NCBI GenBank assembly: GCA_014529385.2
Contig: CM043970.1
Span: forward strand, 68,348,567-68,412,566
Direction: 5' to 3'
Length of the DNA: 64,000 nucleotides
From: Adiantum capillus-veneris
Taxonomy: Eukaryota; Streptophyta; Polypodiopsida; Polypodiales; Pteridaceae
The notes beneath the pieces are model-generated. The model saw only the letters and a program-made list of their open reading frames with translations, did no database searches and was not told where the DNA came from. Position numbers and translations under genes: made by a program. Shown in pieces: positions 12,438-45,876 of this stretch. How positions within the stretch are numbered: the first letter of the stretch is position 1; each line of letters begins with the position of its first letter.

Positions 12438-12587
12438 GAAGTTTATCTAATACTTTGTATTTAGTTTTTCGCATTTATTTTCACACTTTCACACTTTTCA
12501 GACATTGTGACAGATTCACCACTTTTGTATCAGTTTGCTCTCATAGGTCACTCTGTCCTTTTGAAGACGTTAATATAATATTTCATT

Positions 12588-12611
12588 TCTCTCTCTCTCT
12601 CTCTCTCTCTC
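12588..12611 (+). repeat. (TC)n microsatellite
   Basis: Short TC tract (about 24 bp) between the tail of copy 5 and the C-rich leader of copy 6. Confidence 0.93.
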
Positions 12612-12864
12612 CCCCTTGCACCCCTGCACCCTGCCCGCGCCCTGGTCGTGGCCTGCACCCCCTAGCCCTCGCCCCTTGCCTGCCCTGCACCCGCTCGCCC
12701 TCGTCCTAGCCTGCGCCTGCTTGCCCTCGCCTTGCACCCGCTCGCCCTGCACCCCCTCGCCCCTAGCCCCCTCGCCTCTCGCACCTTGCCCCTCCCCCCC
12801 TATCCCTCGCCCGTAGCCCTCGCCTCTCGCCCCTCGCCCCTCATCCTATCTTCTCGCCCCTCGC

Positions 12865-12902
<38 letters not shown>

Positions 12903-13293
12903 TTTCCTCGCCCTCGCCCTCGCCTCTTGGCCTCGCCCGGTTTAAGGTCGCCCTCGCCCACGGCATTAAAACACAAATTAATCGAAAATTGCATGGCATT
13001 GCTTTGTTCTGCTTTGCTTTAATTTGATTTTCCTTGCGTAAAGCACTGTCCACGGAAAAGCAAAAGGAAAATCACAAAAATTAGGAAGGCCGATTCTCCT
13101 ACAGGTGCTACAACAGGAGCAGACTAGGACATTGGGCGCAAGGCCTCCCATTATTTTGGTTCTAAGGCTGACGCCCGCAGTGGGCTGTGGTTGTACCTTT
13201 ACCCGCAGTGGAATGCTTGATGCGGGAGACAATGTATGCATAGTGTGGATGCATATGTACGCTTAGTGGCTCTTTTTCGGACAACGATTAAGC
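12612..13293 (+). other. 5' leader of LINE copy 6
   Basis: 12612-12900 is almost purine-free, built of loosely repeated CCTCGCCC/CCCTGCAC words with a ~32-base poly-C run at 12868-12899. 12960-13230 is ordinary sequence. The last ~50 bases match the bases preceding ORF1 of copy 2. No ORF of note. Probably 5' UTR and promoter; promoter activity is inferred from position only. Confidence 0.6.
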
Positions 13294-14184
13294 ATGAGGA
13301 AGCTGAGTTATATAGCCGACCCCCTAGAGAATGCCATTCAAAAGTGCAAAGAGGAACTGACGGAGACTATTACCAAGATGAACCGCAATCTATTGGGCAC
13401 AATAAAGATGCTGGAAGGAGGCGTCCTGATTCAAGAAAGCATGATAAACACACTGGAAGACCGAGTGACGACTCAGGACGAAGAGATTGCGTCACTCAAG
13501 AAAGATCTCGTAGAAGCACGATCAAGCAGCACACTGGAAGAGGGCGAATTGCGACCCTCAGTGATCGAAGAAATCAACACTATCAAGGAGCAAGTACCGG
13601 CCATCAAAGAGAGAGAAGAGCAACACAAAGAGATGACGACTTCTTGGGTGGATGTTCTTACCAAAACTCAACAGAAGGCGGATGAAGCCGAGAAATGGAT
13701 CGAGGTGGCCAAGAAAGGAAAAGGCAAGGAGATAACGTCCACGTCCACACCCACTATCATTAATCAGACACTAGAGGAGGAGCAAAGAAGACGTGTGTGC
13801 GCTTTACATGTGAGAATTTGCGGTCTTAAAGACAAAGGCAATGTGGACGAAGAGGTAAAAGAACTCATGGCCTTGATGGGGGTTCATGAGCTGACGCACA
13901 CAAGAGCCTGGAGAGTGGGCAGCATAAAGAAAAATGGAAGCAGTGGGGAAACCTCTAAAGAAAGGGCACTCATCCGTTGTTTTCCCTCCATGGAAGCGAA
14001 AATGTCCTTGAAGAAAAGGCCAACTCTTAAAGAGACGGGCATTTTTCTCGGGGATGATTTTACCCTCTCGCAGATTGCTCATATGCTGGAAGTAATGCCG
14101 GAGATTAGAGCAGCAAGGGGAAAAGGCAAGATTGCCTTTTACCGAGATGGAAGAGTAGTAATACTGGAGCGATGCTCCACATGA
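13294..14184 (+). CDS. LINE ORF1 protein, intact (296 aa)
   Basis: The only complete element ORF in the window. Residues ~5-155 are charged with heptad spacing (IQKCKEELTETITKMNRNLL, INTLEDRVTTQDEEIASLKK), a long coiled coil typical of trimerising LINE ORF1 proteins. Residues ~170-290 resemble the L1-ORF1 RRM and C-terminal domain: VRICGLKDKGNVDEEVKEL, RALIRCFPSMEAKMS and KETGIFLGDDFTLSQ, then MPEIRAARGKGKIAFYRDG. The expected role is RNA binding and chaperoning of the element transcript in a cytoplasmic RNP. ATG 13294 is chosen because copy 2 has the same start. The TGA stop (14182) is followed by CGG, with ORF2 in the same frame. Confidence 0.85.
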   Translation: MRKLSYIADPLENAIQKCKEELTETITKMNRNLLGTIKMLEGGVLIQESMINTLEDRVTTQDEEIASLKKDLVEARSSSTLEEGELRPSVIEEINTIKEQVPAIKEREEQHKEMTTSWVDVLTKTQQKADEAEKWIEVAKKGKGKEITSTSTPTIINQTLEEEQRRRVCALHVRICGLKDKGNVDEEVKELMALMGVHELTHTRAWRVGSIKKNGSSGETSKERALIRCFPSMEAKMSLKKRPTLKETGIFLGDDFTLSQIAHMLEVMPEIRAARGKGKIAFYRDGRVVILERCST

Positions 14185-14187
14185 CGG
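14182..14187 (+). other. ORF1 stop in UGA-CGG context, same frame as ORF2
   Basis: TGA CGG TGC GAG ACT TAT GGG joins ORF1 to the endonuclease without a frame change, and no ATG lies between the stop and the endonuclease core (AAWNCNG). The same hexamer stands at 3163, 8811 and 46421. UGA-CGG is one of the plant viral readthrough contexts (tobravirus type). Use as a readthrough signal is inference. Confidence 0.5.
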
Positions 14188-17100
14188 TGCGAGACTTATG
14201 GGACCACACTCAAAGTGGCTGCGTGGAACTGTAACGGATCCATGCGTCTTGATGTGGGTGCTTTTGAGGTTAGCTTTACTGGGAGAGACATCATCCTCTA
14301 CTCCGAGACACACCAGGCCCCTAAGCAATCCATGCCTCACATCAGTGGATACAGATGGGAGACAGCTTACAGACAGGAGACACGCTCAGAACACAAAGGA
14401 CGGGGTCGGGGGGAGTGGCAGTGTTATTTAGAGAGGATTTGCAGCCATGGATACATATAGTCCGCAGGGATGAGCAGGCTAGGTACATGTGGGTGAGATT
14501 GAAAGCAGAGACGCAGATATCTCTACATTGCTATTTGCTACTTTCCCGCGAGTACGTCGGGCTATGCATCACCCAGAGGACAATCCCCCTTTTCTATTTT
14601 GGATGATGACATATGGGAGTTCTCTAGAGATGGTGACATTATCATTCTAGGGGACTTCAATGCTAGGATTGCCCATCACCAGACAGTGTTTTATGATACT
14701 TCAGAGGAGATGATGAGAGTACTAGATGCTGTAGAGTCAGGCCTGTCCAGACTATCGCACGATGCGGAATATATTGAGTATGGACAACACGTGATAGACA
14801 TGGGCACCGCAAATGGATTGGCCATCTTGAATGGCCTACAGAGGTTTCTTGCTTCGGGAGGTTTCACATGCTTCCCACACAGACATGGAGCCAGCATAGT
14901 GGACTATGTCATGACTATGTCATGGTACAACCAAGCCTCATCTCTAGTATTCAGGACCTCACGGTTGGACCCAGACCTGTTGGTGTGGCAGTGGATCATG
15001 CTCTTATATCGTTGACCATTTCTTTTCAGTTTAGTGTAGCCCACAGGCTACGGGCAACACCCCCTACTCGCTACACCTTCACGCGGGAGATGGACTCTGT
15101 ATGCATAGATGGGATCTACAGACGCCTGTGCACAGAGGAACCAGGGTGACCTCTAGAGGAGCTTACTACTATACTGACACAGACACTACATGATGCAGCA
15201 ACAGAGGCATACCCACATACCCAGCGTGAGCAGAGACGCCGTTCAGGGAGCATGCCCCAGAACAGTTGGTATGATGAGGAATGCCGGGACACTAGAACTA
15301 GACTTCAGAGGGAGGTGCTTTTGGGGAACATCACTCATAGGCAGTCACAGATTGACTTCCGGTACCTAGTGCAGTGGAAGAAGAGGGCATTCTTAGCTCG
15401 CCTAGAGCAGGATCTATACCAGCTATTCTTGAGTCAGGACTCACGTGAGGCGTGGAGGCTCTTTCATGAACACTCCCCCCCCCCCCCCCCCCCCCCCGCC
15501 ATCACTTCTATAGAGGCCTGGGGCCAGCATGCATCATCTTTGTACACAGTTCCTGAGAAGCCCCCCCTTCCCGACCCCCCCGATCCATGACTGCACACAT
15601 GTGTTTTTTTCACCGCCCGCTAAGATGGTGAGGAAGGCCATTGACAGGATGAAGACTGGGAGAGCATATGATCATGATGGCTTAGTGGCTGAGCATTTCA
15701 TGCATGCCAGAGATTTACTAGCAGAGCTTCTAGCAGTTATGTTTAACCGTGCCATGTGTAAGGGCTTGCCTGATACCTGGAGCCTATCTACTATTGTACC
15801 TATCTTCAAGTCGGGAGACCCTATGGAGCCTGGGAACTATCGCACCATCATGATTGGACACACACTGGCACGGTTGTACGCATCTATTCTTGAGCAACAG
15901 AGAGGGGGGGGGATGCGCGCAGCCGGGCAGGCACGTTTCAAGAGGGGTTTTTCTACTCTTGACCATATTTTGACACTCAGAGCCATCATTGAGGAGGGTA
16001 GATCGCATGGGAGACGGATCTATTGCAGCTTTGTGGATTTCCGTAAAGCATTTGACACAGTGCCCAGAGCGAGATTGATGCGCAGATTACAGTAGATGGG
16101 AGTACCCACAGAGCTCAATTGGGGGGTCATGGCATTATACAGGTCAGTAGTGGGGAATGTACGCACCCCAGAGGGTCTATCCACACCGGTTTACTCCACT
16201 GTTGGGGTGAAGCAGGGCTGCCTGCTCTCTCCTACTCTATTTGGTATGTATGTAGATGAGGTGTTTTGATCTCTGACTCTCCAGAGGGGATGCAACGTCA
16301 CCTGGATGCTTTGCATAGGTTTGCCCAAGAAAGTGGTTTGTCCGTCAACCTTGGTAAAACCAAGGTCATGGTATTTAGTACCAGCCCACAGTGGATCGGG
16401 AGGTCAGCGCCAGCTTTCACATATGGACAGGAGAAGGTGGAGTATAGAGATGCTTACACTTACCTTGGAGTGGTTTTCAATGGGCCAGCATTTTCATTGA
16501 GGAGGGCAGCAGAGACTCGATTGACCAGAGCCCATGCAGCATTGGGTAAATTGGAAAGGATGTGTTCACAGGTCCAGTTTCAGGAGCCTCGGACGAAGCT
16601 CTGGCTCTTTGACAGACCTTCACTGGACCATCACGGGAGGACAGGCCGAGGTGATGGATGGGGGGACATGGAGAAGCCTCTGGTCTCTATGATCTCGCGG
16701 CTCATTAGGGCCAAGACTTCAGTACCACGTGCTATTATACGAGCAGAGCTAGCTGCCTCCCCACTGGTGGTTGAGGCGCTCACAAGATCGGTCTCCTTCA
16801 TACACCGCATGTGGGAACTCCCCAGAGACAGATATGCACGCCTTGCACTTGAGTCCTCTCGACAGTTAGCCGTGCAGGGAGATACAACATGCTGGTATGG
16901 GGAGATGACGTCATGGTTTCAGACGCATGGGTTCAGCATAGACAAATTACCTCCTTTCGAGTACTCACTGGTTGCGCCTTCTCTGACTCTTACACAGTCC
17001 GAGATCACCAGGCTCATTCGCCAGGACTTGACCCAGCTAGACACCAAGAGGACATGGATACAGCCAGCACAGGAGCTGGGCATGAAGATGGCTTTCTACA

Positions 17101-17770
17101 GAGAGCATCTCCTCCAGCTTACGGGGGATGGTTTTGTGACGAGGCCTAGATACATAGACACTCACCTGTCTCATGGGGTACGATGTGCTATTGGCCAGAT
17201 ACGCACATCTTCACACTAGTTGCGGATCGAGATTGGGAGATACAGCGGAGTACCAGTAGAGGCCAGGACATGCCCCTTGTGTGACATCAAGCCTGAGAGA
17301 GAGTTGCACTACACATGCCACTGCCCCGTCTACTACGAGATACGAGGCCGCTTCCATTGCTTGTTCAGAGAGGGCTTTGGACCATTCTCTAGAGTCATGC
17401 GGTACGAGGATCAGAGATGCCTGGGTTTGTTTTTGCTCGAGCTTCGCAGACACAGAGAGAGCTTGATGAGAGGAAAGATTAGCCAGTCTCAGAGACAGAT
17501 CACAGACTTCTTTAGAGCTGCCACTGGACACCCGGAGGAGTTATTACCACAGCAGAGCTCGTCACTTTACACCAAAGGCATACTGATTGAACGAGCGACT
17601 GAGCTGGGGAGATCCAGATGCCCACGACTGTGGAGACTACACAACATCGATAGAGGCTGCATCAGAGGATCCAGGTCACTTTGGCTCGACATGCACAACG
17701 CCCGGTCAGACTACTGATCATGGAGGAGATTGATGAGATCCGCCAACGACCTATGCTGGATCTCCTATGA
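14185..17770 (+). pseudogene. LINE ORF2 (copy 6), RT catalytic box deleted
   Basis: Endonuclease: AAWNCNGSMRLDVGAF, YSETHQAPKQ, GGVAVLFRED, GDFNARIAHH, GGFTCFPHRHGAS and VDHALISLTISF, with frameshifts at ~14405, 14515 and 14920. The linker contains poly-C (15476-15497). RT begins VRKAIDRMKTGRAYDHDGL, then FVDFRKAFDTVPRA and GVKQGCLLSP. A deletion at ~16262 joins VDEV straight to ISDSPEG and removes the segment with YADD. A second deletion at ~16613 removes the LLYGAEIWG segment. The finger (CPLCDIKPERELHYTCHC), SQRQITDFF (17487-17513) and basic tail remain. TAG 16093 and TAG 17217 replace CAG. Confidence 0.88.
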
Positions 17771-17963
17771 TCTACCTATCCCAGTTAGCTGTTTTAGCTG
17801 CTTAGTCCACACCTCGCAGTCTAGGATTCCATAATATTTTATTTTGTCATTTTGTCATCTTGTTACTCTGACTTTGTATTAGATCCACCACATTGTAACT
17901 TTCTGGTCTCTTAGGTCACTTTGGCCTTTTGAAGACGTTAATATAACATTTCATTTCATTTTC

Positions 17964-17965
<2 letters not shown>

Positions 17966-18030
<65 letters not shown>
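17966..18030 (+). repeat. (TC)n microsatellite
   Basis: About 63 bp of TC after the tail of copy 6. Confidence 0.97.
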
Positions 18031-18033
<3 letters not shown>

Positions 18034-18096
18034 TTTTGGCCCACGACTGCGGAGGACTACACAGCATCGATGGATGCTGCATCAGAGGATTCAGAT
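18031..18096 (+). mobile_element. LINE fragment inside ORF2 tail, no 3' end
   Basis: Sixty bases matching the ORF2 basic-tail coding region (GGCCCACGACTGCGGAGGAC, CAGCATCGATGGATGCTGCA). It then breaks off into unique sequence, so it lacks the family 3' UTR. Marks the right edge of the left-hand LINE array. Confidence 0.75.
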
Positions 18097-19120
18097 CATT
18101 GGGCTGTGGGCAATAATAAAGATACACATTATGATAGATTGTCATAATATGATAAACCAGTGGTTAAGGGACTTACAACTCTGGTATTGACTTTTCTGAC
18201 GTGGACTTTTATACGACTAATTTGACTAGTCAGATGCACGGATGGGTTTTAATCTGGTTTTGTGGATAAATTCAAGAGAGATGGAAGTGATCTCAATTTA
18301 TTTGCAGAGATACTGACTATTTTACCTTTGGTATAAGGAGGTCTATTCCTACCACTTGGTTTTGATCTACCAAGTGTTACTGGTTGATGTGAACACGGTA
18401 TAGGTAAACTTTGTATGGGCATCTGAGATATGATCTGGCCTTTTTTCTCTGGCTACTGAGTACTATACAGTATGGGTAATTGCCTAACTTTTGAACTTGT
18501 AAGGTCTTCTTGTTTGTCTGAGGTTTAGTACTGAATGAATGGTTTACTGATTCTGAAAAGATCTTCTGGTAACCATTGCTTTGTCCAGTCTCCAAAGCGA
18601 GTGTATATGGAAATTGAAGGAATTATACTGGTTGGTTTAGATTCATAAACTTATAAATGCTGAAGACATTGGGTTAGCATGCGTTTTTGACAAATAATAT
18701 TTGATTGGCACACATGCAGTAACATTTGGTTAAATCAGATAGTTTTTTTTTGCTTAATAGATGCTTAACTTCGTCATCAATTAGTCTTTAAATTATTTGT
18801 ACAGTAATAGAACTTTTAAGCTTCTCGGGGACATGGATAACAAATGGTAAGGGTTTGTTGACACCTGTAAAAGACATCCAAGCCTAACGAAATGTTTTGC
18901 TTATTTAAATGGATGCAGGTGAGGACCCTTGTTCCTTGGTGTTGGGATTGATTTGCTATACAATGCTTTTTAAAGGAGAGAGATAACCTTCTACCCTAAA
19001 CTACTTACCAAGTTTTTATGACAGATAACACTTCTTTACTTGGCGTATGTGCCTGTTTTTTAATGGGTATTGAGGGGTGGTTAACATTTGCTGATTAGTG
19101 TTTCATGAGGCTTGCTGTAG
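18097..19120 (+). other. Intron before the first visible PHYLLO exon
   Basis: AT-rich unique sequence without a convincing ORF or repeat. It ends in a pyrimidine-poor acceptor, CTTGCTGTAG, at 19120. No exon for the chloroplast transit peptide or the first MenF residues is visible here or in the LINE array to the left, so that exon should lie upstream of the window. Confidence 0.6.
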
Positions 19121-41511
<22,391 letters not shown>

Positions 41512-41747
41512 GTAAGTTTTGTTTTAAGGCAGTTATTGTTTTCTGGAATTCAAAGCCTAAACTTGATGCTCAAATATGGTTTAGAGAATTGTTTAAAGCT
41601 TGAACTTGATTTAAATAAGTTGAGATAATTTTTAGAAGAATTGGCCCTTGACACAAAGATCTTCCATTGCATGGAATTAGTATCTGTTCGAAGTCCTATG
41701 TTTTAATGTATATTAAGGAACAAAGGAGAGAGTAGACTAAAGAGATT

Positions 41748-44340
41748 CTTAGTGGCTGAGCATTTCACGCAGGCCAGAGATCTACTAGCAGAGCTTCTAG
41801 CAGTTATGTTTAACCGTGCCATGTGTGAGGTCTTGCCTGATACTTGGAGCCTATCTACTATTGTACCTATCTTCAAGTCGGAAACCCTATGGAGCCTGGG
41901 AATTATCGCACTATCATGATTGGACACACATTGGCACGGTTGTACGCATCTATTCTTGAGCAGCAGCTGAGTAGATAGGCAGAGAGGGAGGGGATATGCG
42001 CAACCGGGCAGGCAGGGTTTAGGAGGGGTTTTTCTACTCTTGACCATATCTTGACACTCAGAGCCATCATTGAGGAGGGCAGATCACGTGGGAGACGGAT
42101 CTATTGTAGCTTTGTGGATTTCTGCAAAGCATTTGACACAGTGCCCAGAGCTAGATTGATTCGCAGATTACAGCAGATGGGAGTACCCACAAAGCTCATT
42201 TGGGGGGTCATGGCATTATACAGGTCAGTAGTGGGGCATGTACGCACCTAAGAGGGTCTATCCACACCGGTTCACTCCACTATTGGGGTGAAGCAGGGCT
42301 GCCCGCTCTCTCCTACTCTATTTGGTATGTATGTGGATGAGGTTTCTTACTACTCTGAGAGATATGGTGATAGAGGTGCACAGCTGGCAGGGACATGGAT
42401 TCCACTATTGTTATATGCTGATGATATTGTGTTGATCTCCGACTCTCCGAAGGGGATGCAACGTCACTTGGATGCTTTGCATAGGTTTGCCCAGAAAAGT
42501 GGTTTGTCCGTCAAGTTTCAACCTTGGTAAAACCAAGGTCATGGTATTTAATACCACCCCACAGTGGATCAGGAGGTCAGCGCCCGCATTCACATACGGC
42601 CAGGAGACAGTGGAGTATATAGATGCTTATACTTACCTTGGAGTGGTTTTTAGTGGGCCAGCATTTTCGGGAGGGCAGCAGAGACCAGATTGACCAGAGC
42701 CCATGCAGCATTGGGTAGATTGGAAAGGATGTGTTCACAGTTTCAGTTTCAGGAGCTTCGGACGAAGCTTTGGCTCTTTTGACACTTTGGTGGCTTCTGC
42801 ATTGCTTTATGGAGCTGAGATTTGGGGACCTTCATTGGATCGTCACGGGAGGACAGGCCGCAGTGATGGATGGGGGGACATGGAGAAGCCTTTGGTCTCT
42901 ATGATCTCGCCGCTCATTAGAGCCAAGGCTTCAGTACCACGTGCTATTGTCCTAGCAGAGCTAGCTGCCCCCCCACTAGTGGTTGAGGCGCTCACTAGAT
43001 TTGTCTCCTTCATACACCGCATGTGGGAACTTCCCAGAGACAGATATGCCCGCCTTGCACTTAGTCCTCTCGAGAGTTAGCCATGTAGGGAGATACAACA
43101 TGCTGGTATGGGGAGATGACATCATGGTTTCAGGTGCATGGGTTCAGCATAGACAGATTGCCTCCCTTCCAGTACTCACGGGATGCACCCTCTTTGACTC
43201 TTACATAGTCCGAGATCACCAGGCTCATCCGCCAGGACTTGACTGAGCTAGACACCAGGAGGACATGGATATTGCAAGCACAGGAGCTGGGCACGAAGAT
43301 GGATTTCTACAGAGAGCATCTTCTCCAGCTTACGGAGGATGGTTTTGTAACGAGGCCCAGATACATGGACACCCACTTGTCTCATGGGATAGGATGTGCT
43401 ATTGGCCAGATACGCACATCTTCACACCAGTTGCGGATCGAGACTGGAGATACATCAGAGTAGCAGTAGAGGCCGGTACATGCCCCCTGTGTGACATGAG
43501 CCTGAGATAGAGTTGCACTACACATGCCACTGCCCCGTCTACTAAGAGATACCAGGCAGCTTCCATTGCTTGTTCAGAGAGGGCTTTGGACGACTCTCCT
43601 GAGTCATGCGGTACGAGGATTAGAGATGCCTGGGTTTGTTTTTGCTCGAGCTGCGCAGACACAAAGGGAGCGTGATGAGAGGAGAGGCTAGCCAGTGTGA
43701 GACAGAGGACGGTTTTGTGGCGAGGCCCAGATACATGGACACTCACTTGTCTCATGGGATATGATGTGCTATTGGCCAGATACGCACATCTTCACACCAG
43801 CTGTAGATCGAGACTGGGAGATACAATGGAGTACCAGCAGAGGCCAGGACATGCCCCCTATGTGGCATGGAGCCAGAGACAGAGTTGCACTACACATGCG
43901 ATATACGAGATACGAGGTCGCTTCCACTGCTTGTTCAGAGAGGGCTTTGGACCACTCTCCAGAGTCATGCGGTACGAGGATCAGAGATGCTTGGGTTTGT
44001 TTCTACTCGAGCTGCGCCGACACAGAGAGAGCTTGATGAGAGGAGAGGCTAGCCAGTCTCGGAGACACATCACAGACTTCTTTAAAGCAGACACTGGACA
44101 CCCGGAGGAGCCACTACCACAACAGAGCTCGTCACCTCACACCAGAGGCACAGTGATTGACCGGGCGATCGAGCTGGGGAGATCCAGACGCCCATGACTG
44201 CGGAGGACTGCACAGTATCGACGAAGGTTGCATCAGAGGTTTCGGATCACTTTGGCCCGACATGCACGACGCCCGGTCAGACTACTTACCATGGAGGAGA
44301 TTGATGAGATGCGCCACCGACCAATGCTGGATCTCTTGTG
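41748..44340 (+). pseudogene. LINE ORF2 (copy 7), broken
   Basis: RT blocks GFRRGFSTLDH.LTLRAII, FVDFCKAFDTVPRA, MKQGCPLSPTLFGMYVDEV, LLYADDIVLISDS (~42410) and NLGKTKVMVF, then YTYLGVVF. Frameshifts at ~41880, 42520, 42670 and 42780. TAG at ~43086, 43208 and 43507 stands where sister copies have CAG. The second finger reads CPLCGMEPETELHYTCD and is truncated. The PIP-like motif is changed to RRHITDFF (44070-44093). Dead copy. Confidence 0.82.
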
Positions 44341-44530
44341 ATTTACCTACCCCAGCTAGCTGCTCTCCCCCGTTCACACCTAACAATCCAGGATTCCACA
44401 GTATATTTGTTTTGTCATTTTGTCATTTTGTTACTTTGACTTTGTATCAGATCCACCACATTGTAACTTTTTGGTCTCATAGGTCACTTTGGCCTTTTGA
44501 AGACGTTAATATAACATTTCATTTCATTTC

Positions 44531-44532
<2 letters not shown>
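41748..44532 (+). mobile_element. LINE copy 7, 5'-truncated, with internal duplication
   Basis: Starts inside RT (LVAEHF) after AG-rich unique sequence in the intron following exon 24. The region coding for the finger (from EDGFV..RPRYMDTHLSHG, 43335) is repeated from ~43705, period ~370, so the C-terminal domain is encoded twice. Ends in the family tail, then TC. Confidence 0.85.

Positions 44533-44595
<63 letters not shown>
44533..44595 (+). repeat. (TC)n followed by (TA)n
   Basis: TC to 44579, then ATATATATATATAT to 44594, between LINE copies 7 and 8. Confidence 0.95.
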
Positions 44596-45871
44596 GATCT
44601 CACGGCTCATTAGAGCCAAGGGCGCAATACCACGTGCCATCATCCGAGCAGAGCTAGCTGCCCCCCCACTAGTAGTTGAGGTGCTCACTAGATCTCTCTC
44701 CTTCATACACCGCATGTGGGCACTTCCAAGAGAGAGATACGCTCGCCTTGCACTTGAGTCCTCTCAACAGTTAGCCATGCAGGGAGATACAGCATGTTGG
44801 TATGGGGAGATGACATCTTGGTTCCAGGTGCATGGGTTTAGTATAGGCAGATTGCCCTTTCCAGTACTCACTAGACACACCCTCCATGACTCTTACACAG
44901 CCCGAAATCACCAGGCTCATCCGTCAGGACCAGATTCATGTAGACACCAGGAGGACATGGATACAGCCAACACATGAGCTGGACACGAAGATGGCTTTCT
45001 ACACAGAACATCTTTTCCAGCTTATAGTTGATGGTTTTGTGATGAGGCGCAGATACATGGACACCCACTTTTCTCATGCGGTACGGTGCGCTATTGGCCA
45101 GATACGCACATCTTCACACCAACTGCGGATCGAGACTAGGAGATACAACGGAGTACCAATAGAGGCCAGGACATGTCCCTTGTGTGACATGGAGCCTGAG
45201 ACAGAGTTACACTACACATGCCACTGCCCCGCCTACTACGAGATACGAGGCCGCTTCCGCTGCTTGCTCAGAGAGGGCTTTGGACCACTCTCCAAAGTCA
45301 TGAGGTACGAGGATCAGAGATGCCTGGGTTTGTTTTTGCTAGAGCTGCGTAGACACAGAGAGAGCCTGCTGAGAGGAGAGGTCAACCAGTCCCAAAGACA
45401 CATCACAGACTTCTTTAGAGCAGATACCGGACACCCGGAGGAGCTACTACCACAACAGATCTTGTTGTCTCACACCAGAGGCACATTGATCGACTGAGCA
45501 ACTGAATGGGGGAGATCCAGACGCCCACGAATGCGAAAGACTACACAGCATCGACGGAGGCTACATTAGAGGATCCGGATCACTTTGGCCCGACATGCAC
45601 GACGCCCGGTCAGATTACTGACCATGGAGGAGATTGATGAGATCCGCTAGCGACCAATGTTGGATCTCTTGTGACTCGTGGTTTAGCTATCCCGGCTAGT
45701 TGCTTATTTCACACCTACCTGCTTAGGATTTCATAGTATTTATATCTCAATCCTTTTGTCATTTCATTTTTGCTACTCTGACTTTGTATCAGATCCACCA
45801 CATTGTAACGCTCTGGTCTCATAGGTCATTTTGGCCTTTTGAAGACGTTAATATAACATTTCATTTCATTT
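44596..45871 (+). mobile_element. LINE copy 8, 5'-truncated
   Basis: Starts at ORF2 MISRLIRAKGAIPRAIIR and ends with the family tail. One frameshift near 44855. From 44886 to 45497 the frame is open: finger CPLCDMEPETELHYTCHC, SQRHITDFF at 45390-45416, TRGTLID then TGA. The tail is followed only by GTCTCTCCC, not a long TC tract. Confidence 0.88.
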
Positions 45872-45876
45872 GTCTC

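Larger units (their letters stand above)
8118..12587 (+). mobile_element. LINE copy 5, 5'-truncated in ORF1, divergent subfamily
   Basis: Begins abruptly in the ORF1 coiled coil after a TC tract and runs to the family tail at 12563-12587. It is clearly diverged from copies 2 and 6 yet keeps the same organisation, which makes it useful for judging which sequences are conserved. ORF2 is the most nearly intact of the window. Confidence 0.88.
12612..17965 (+). mobile_element. LINE copy 6, full length with intact ORF1
   Basis: About 5.35 kb between two TC tracts: C-rich leader, intact ORF1, degenerate ORF2, 3' UTR and tail. This is the best reference copy for the family. ORF2 has lost the RT catalytic box, so the copy could at most supply ORF1 protein. 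Confidence 0.9.

Noticed and set aside
18918-18970. Possible extra PHYLLO exon (GGATGCAG then GTGAGGACCCTTGTTCC)
   Set aside because: The translation (VRTLVPWC) does not match the expected N-terminal MenF residues and no good donor follows in phase.
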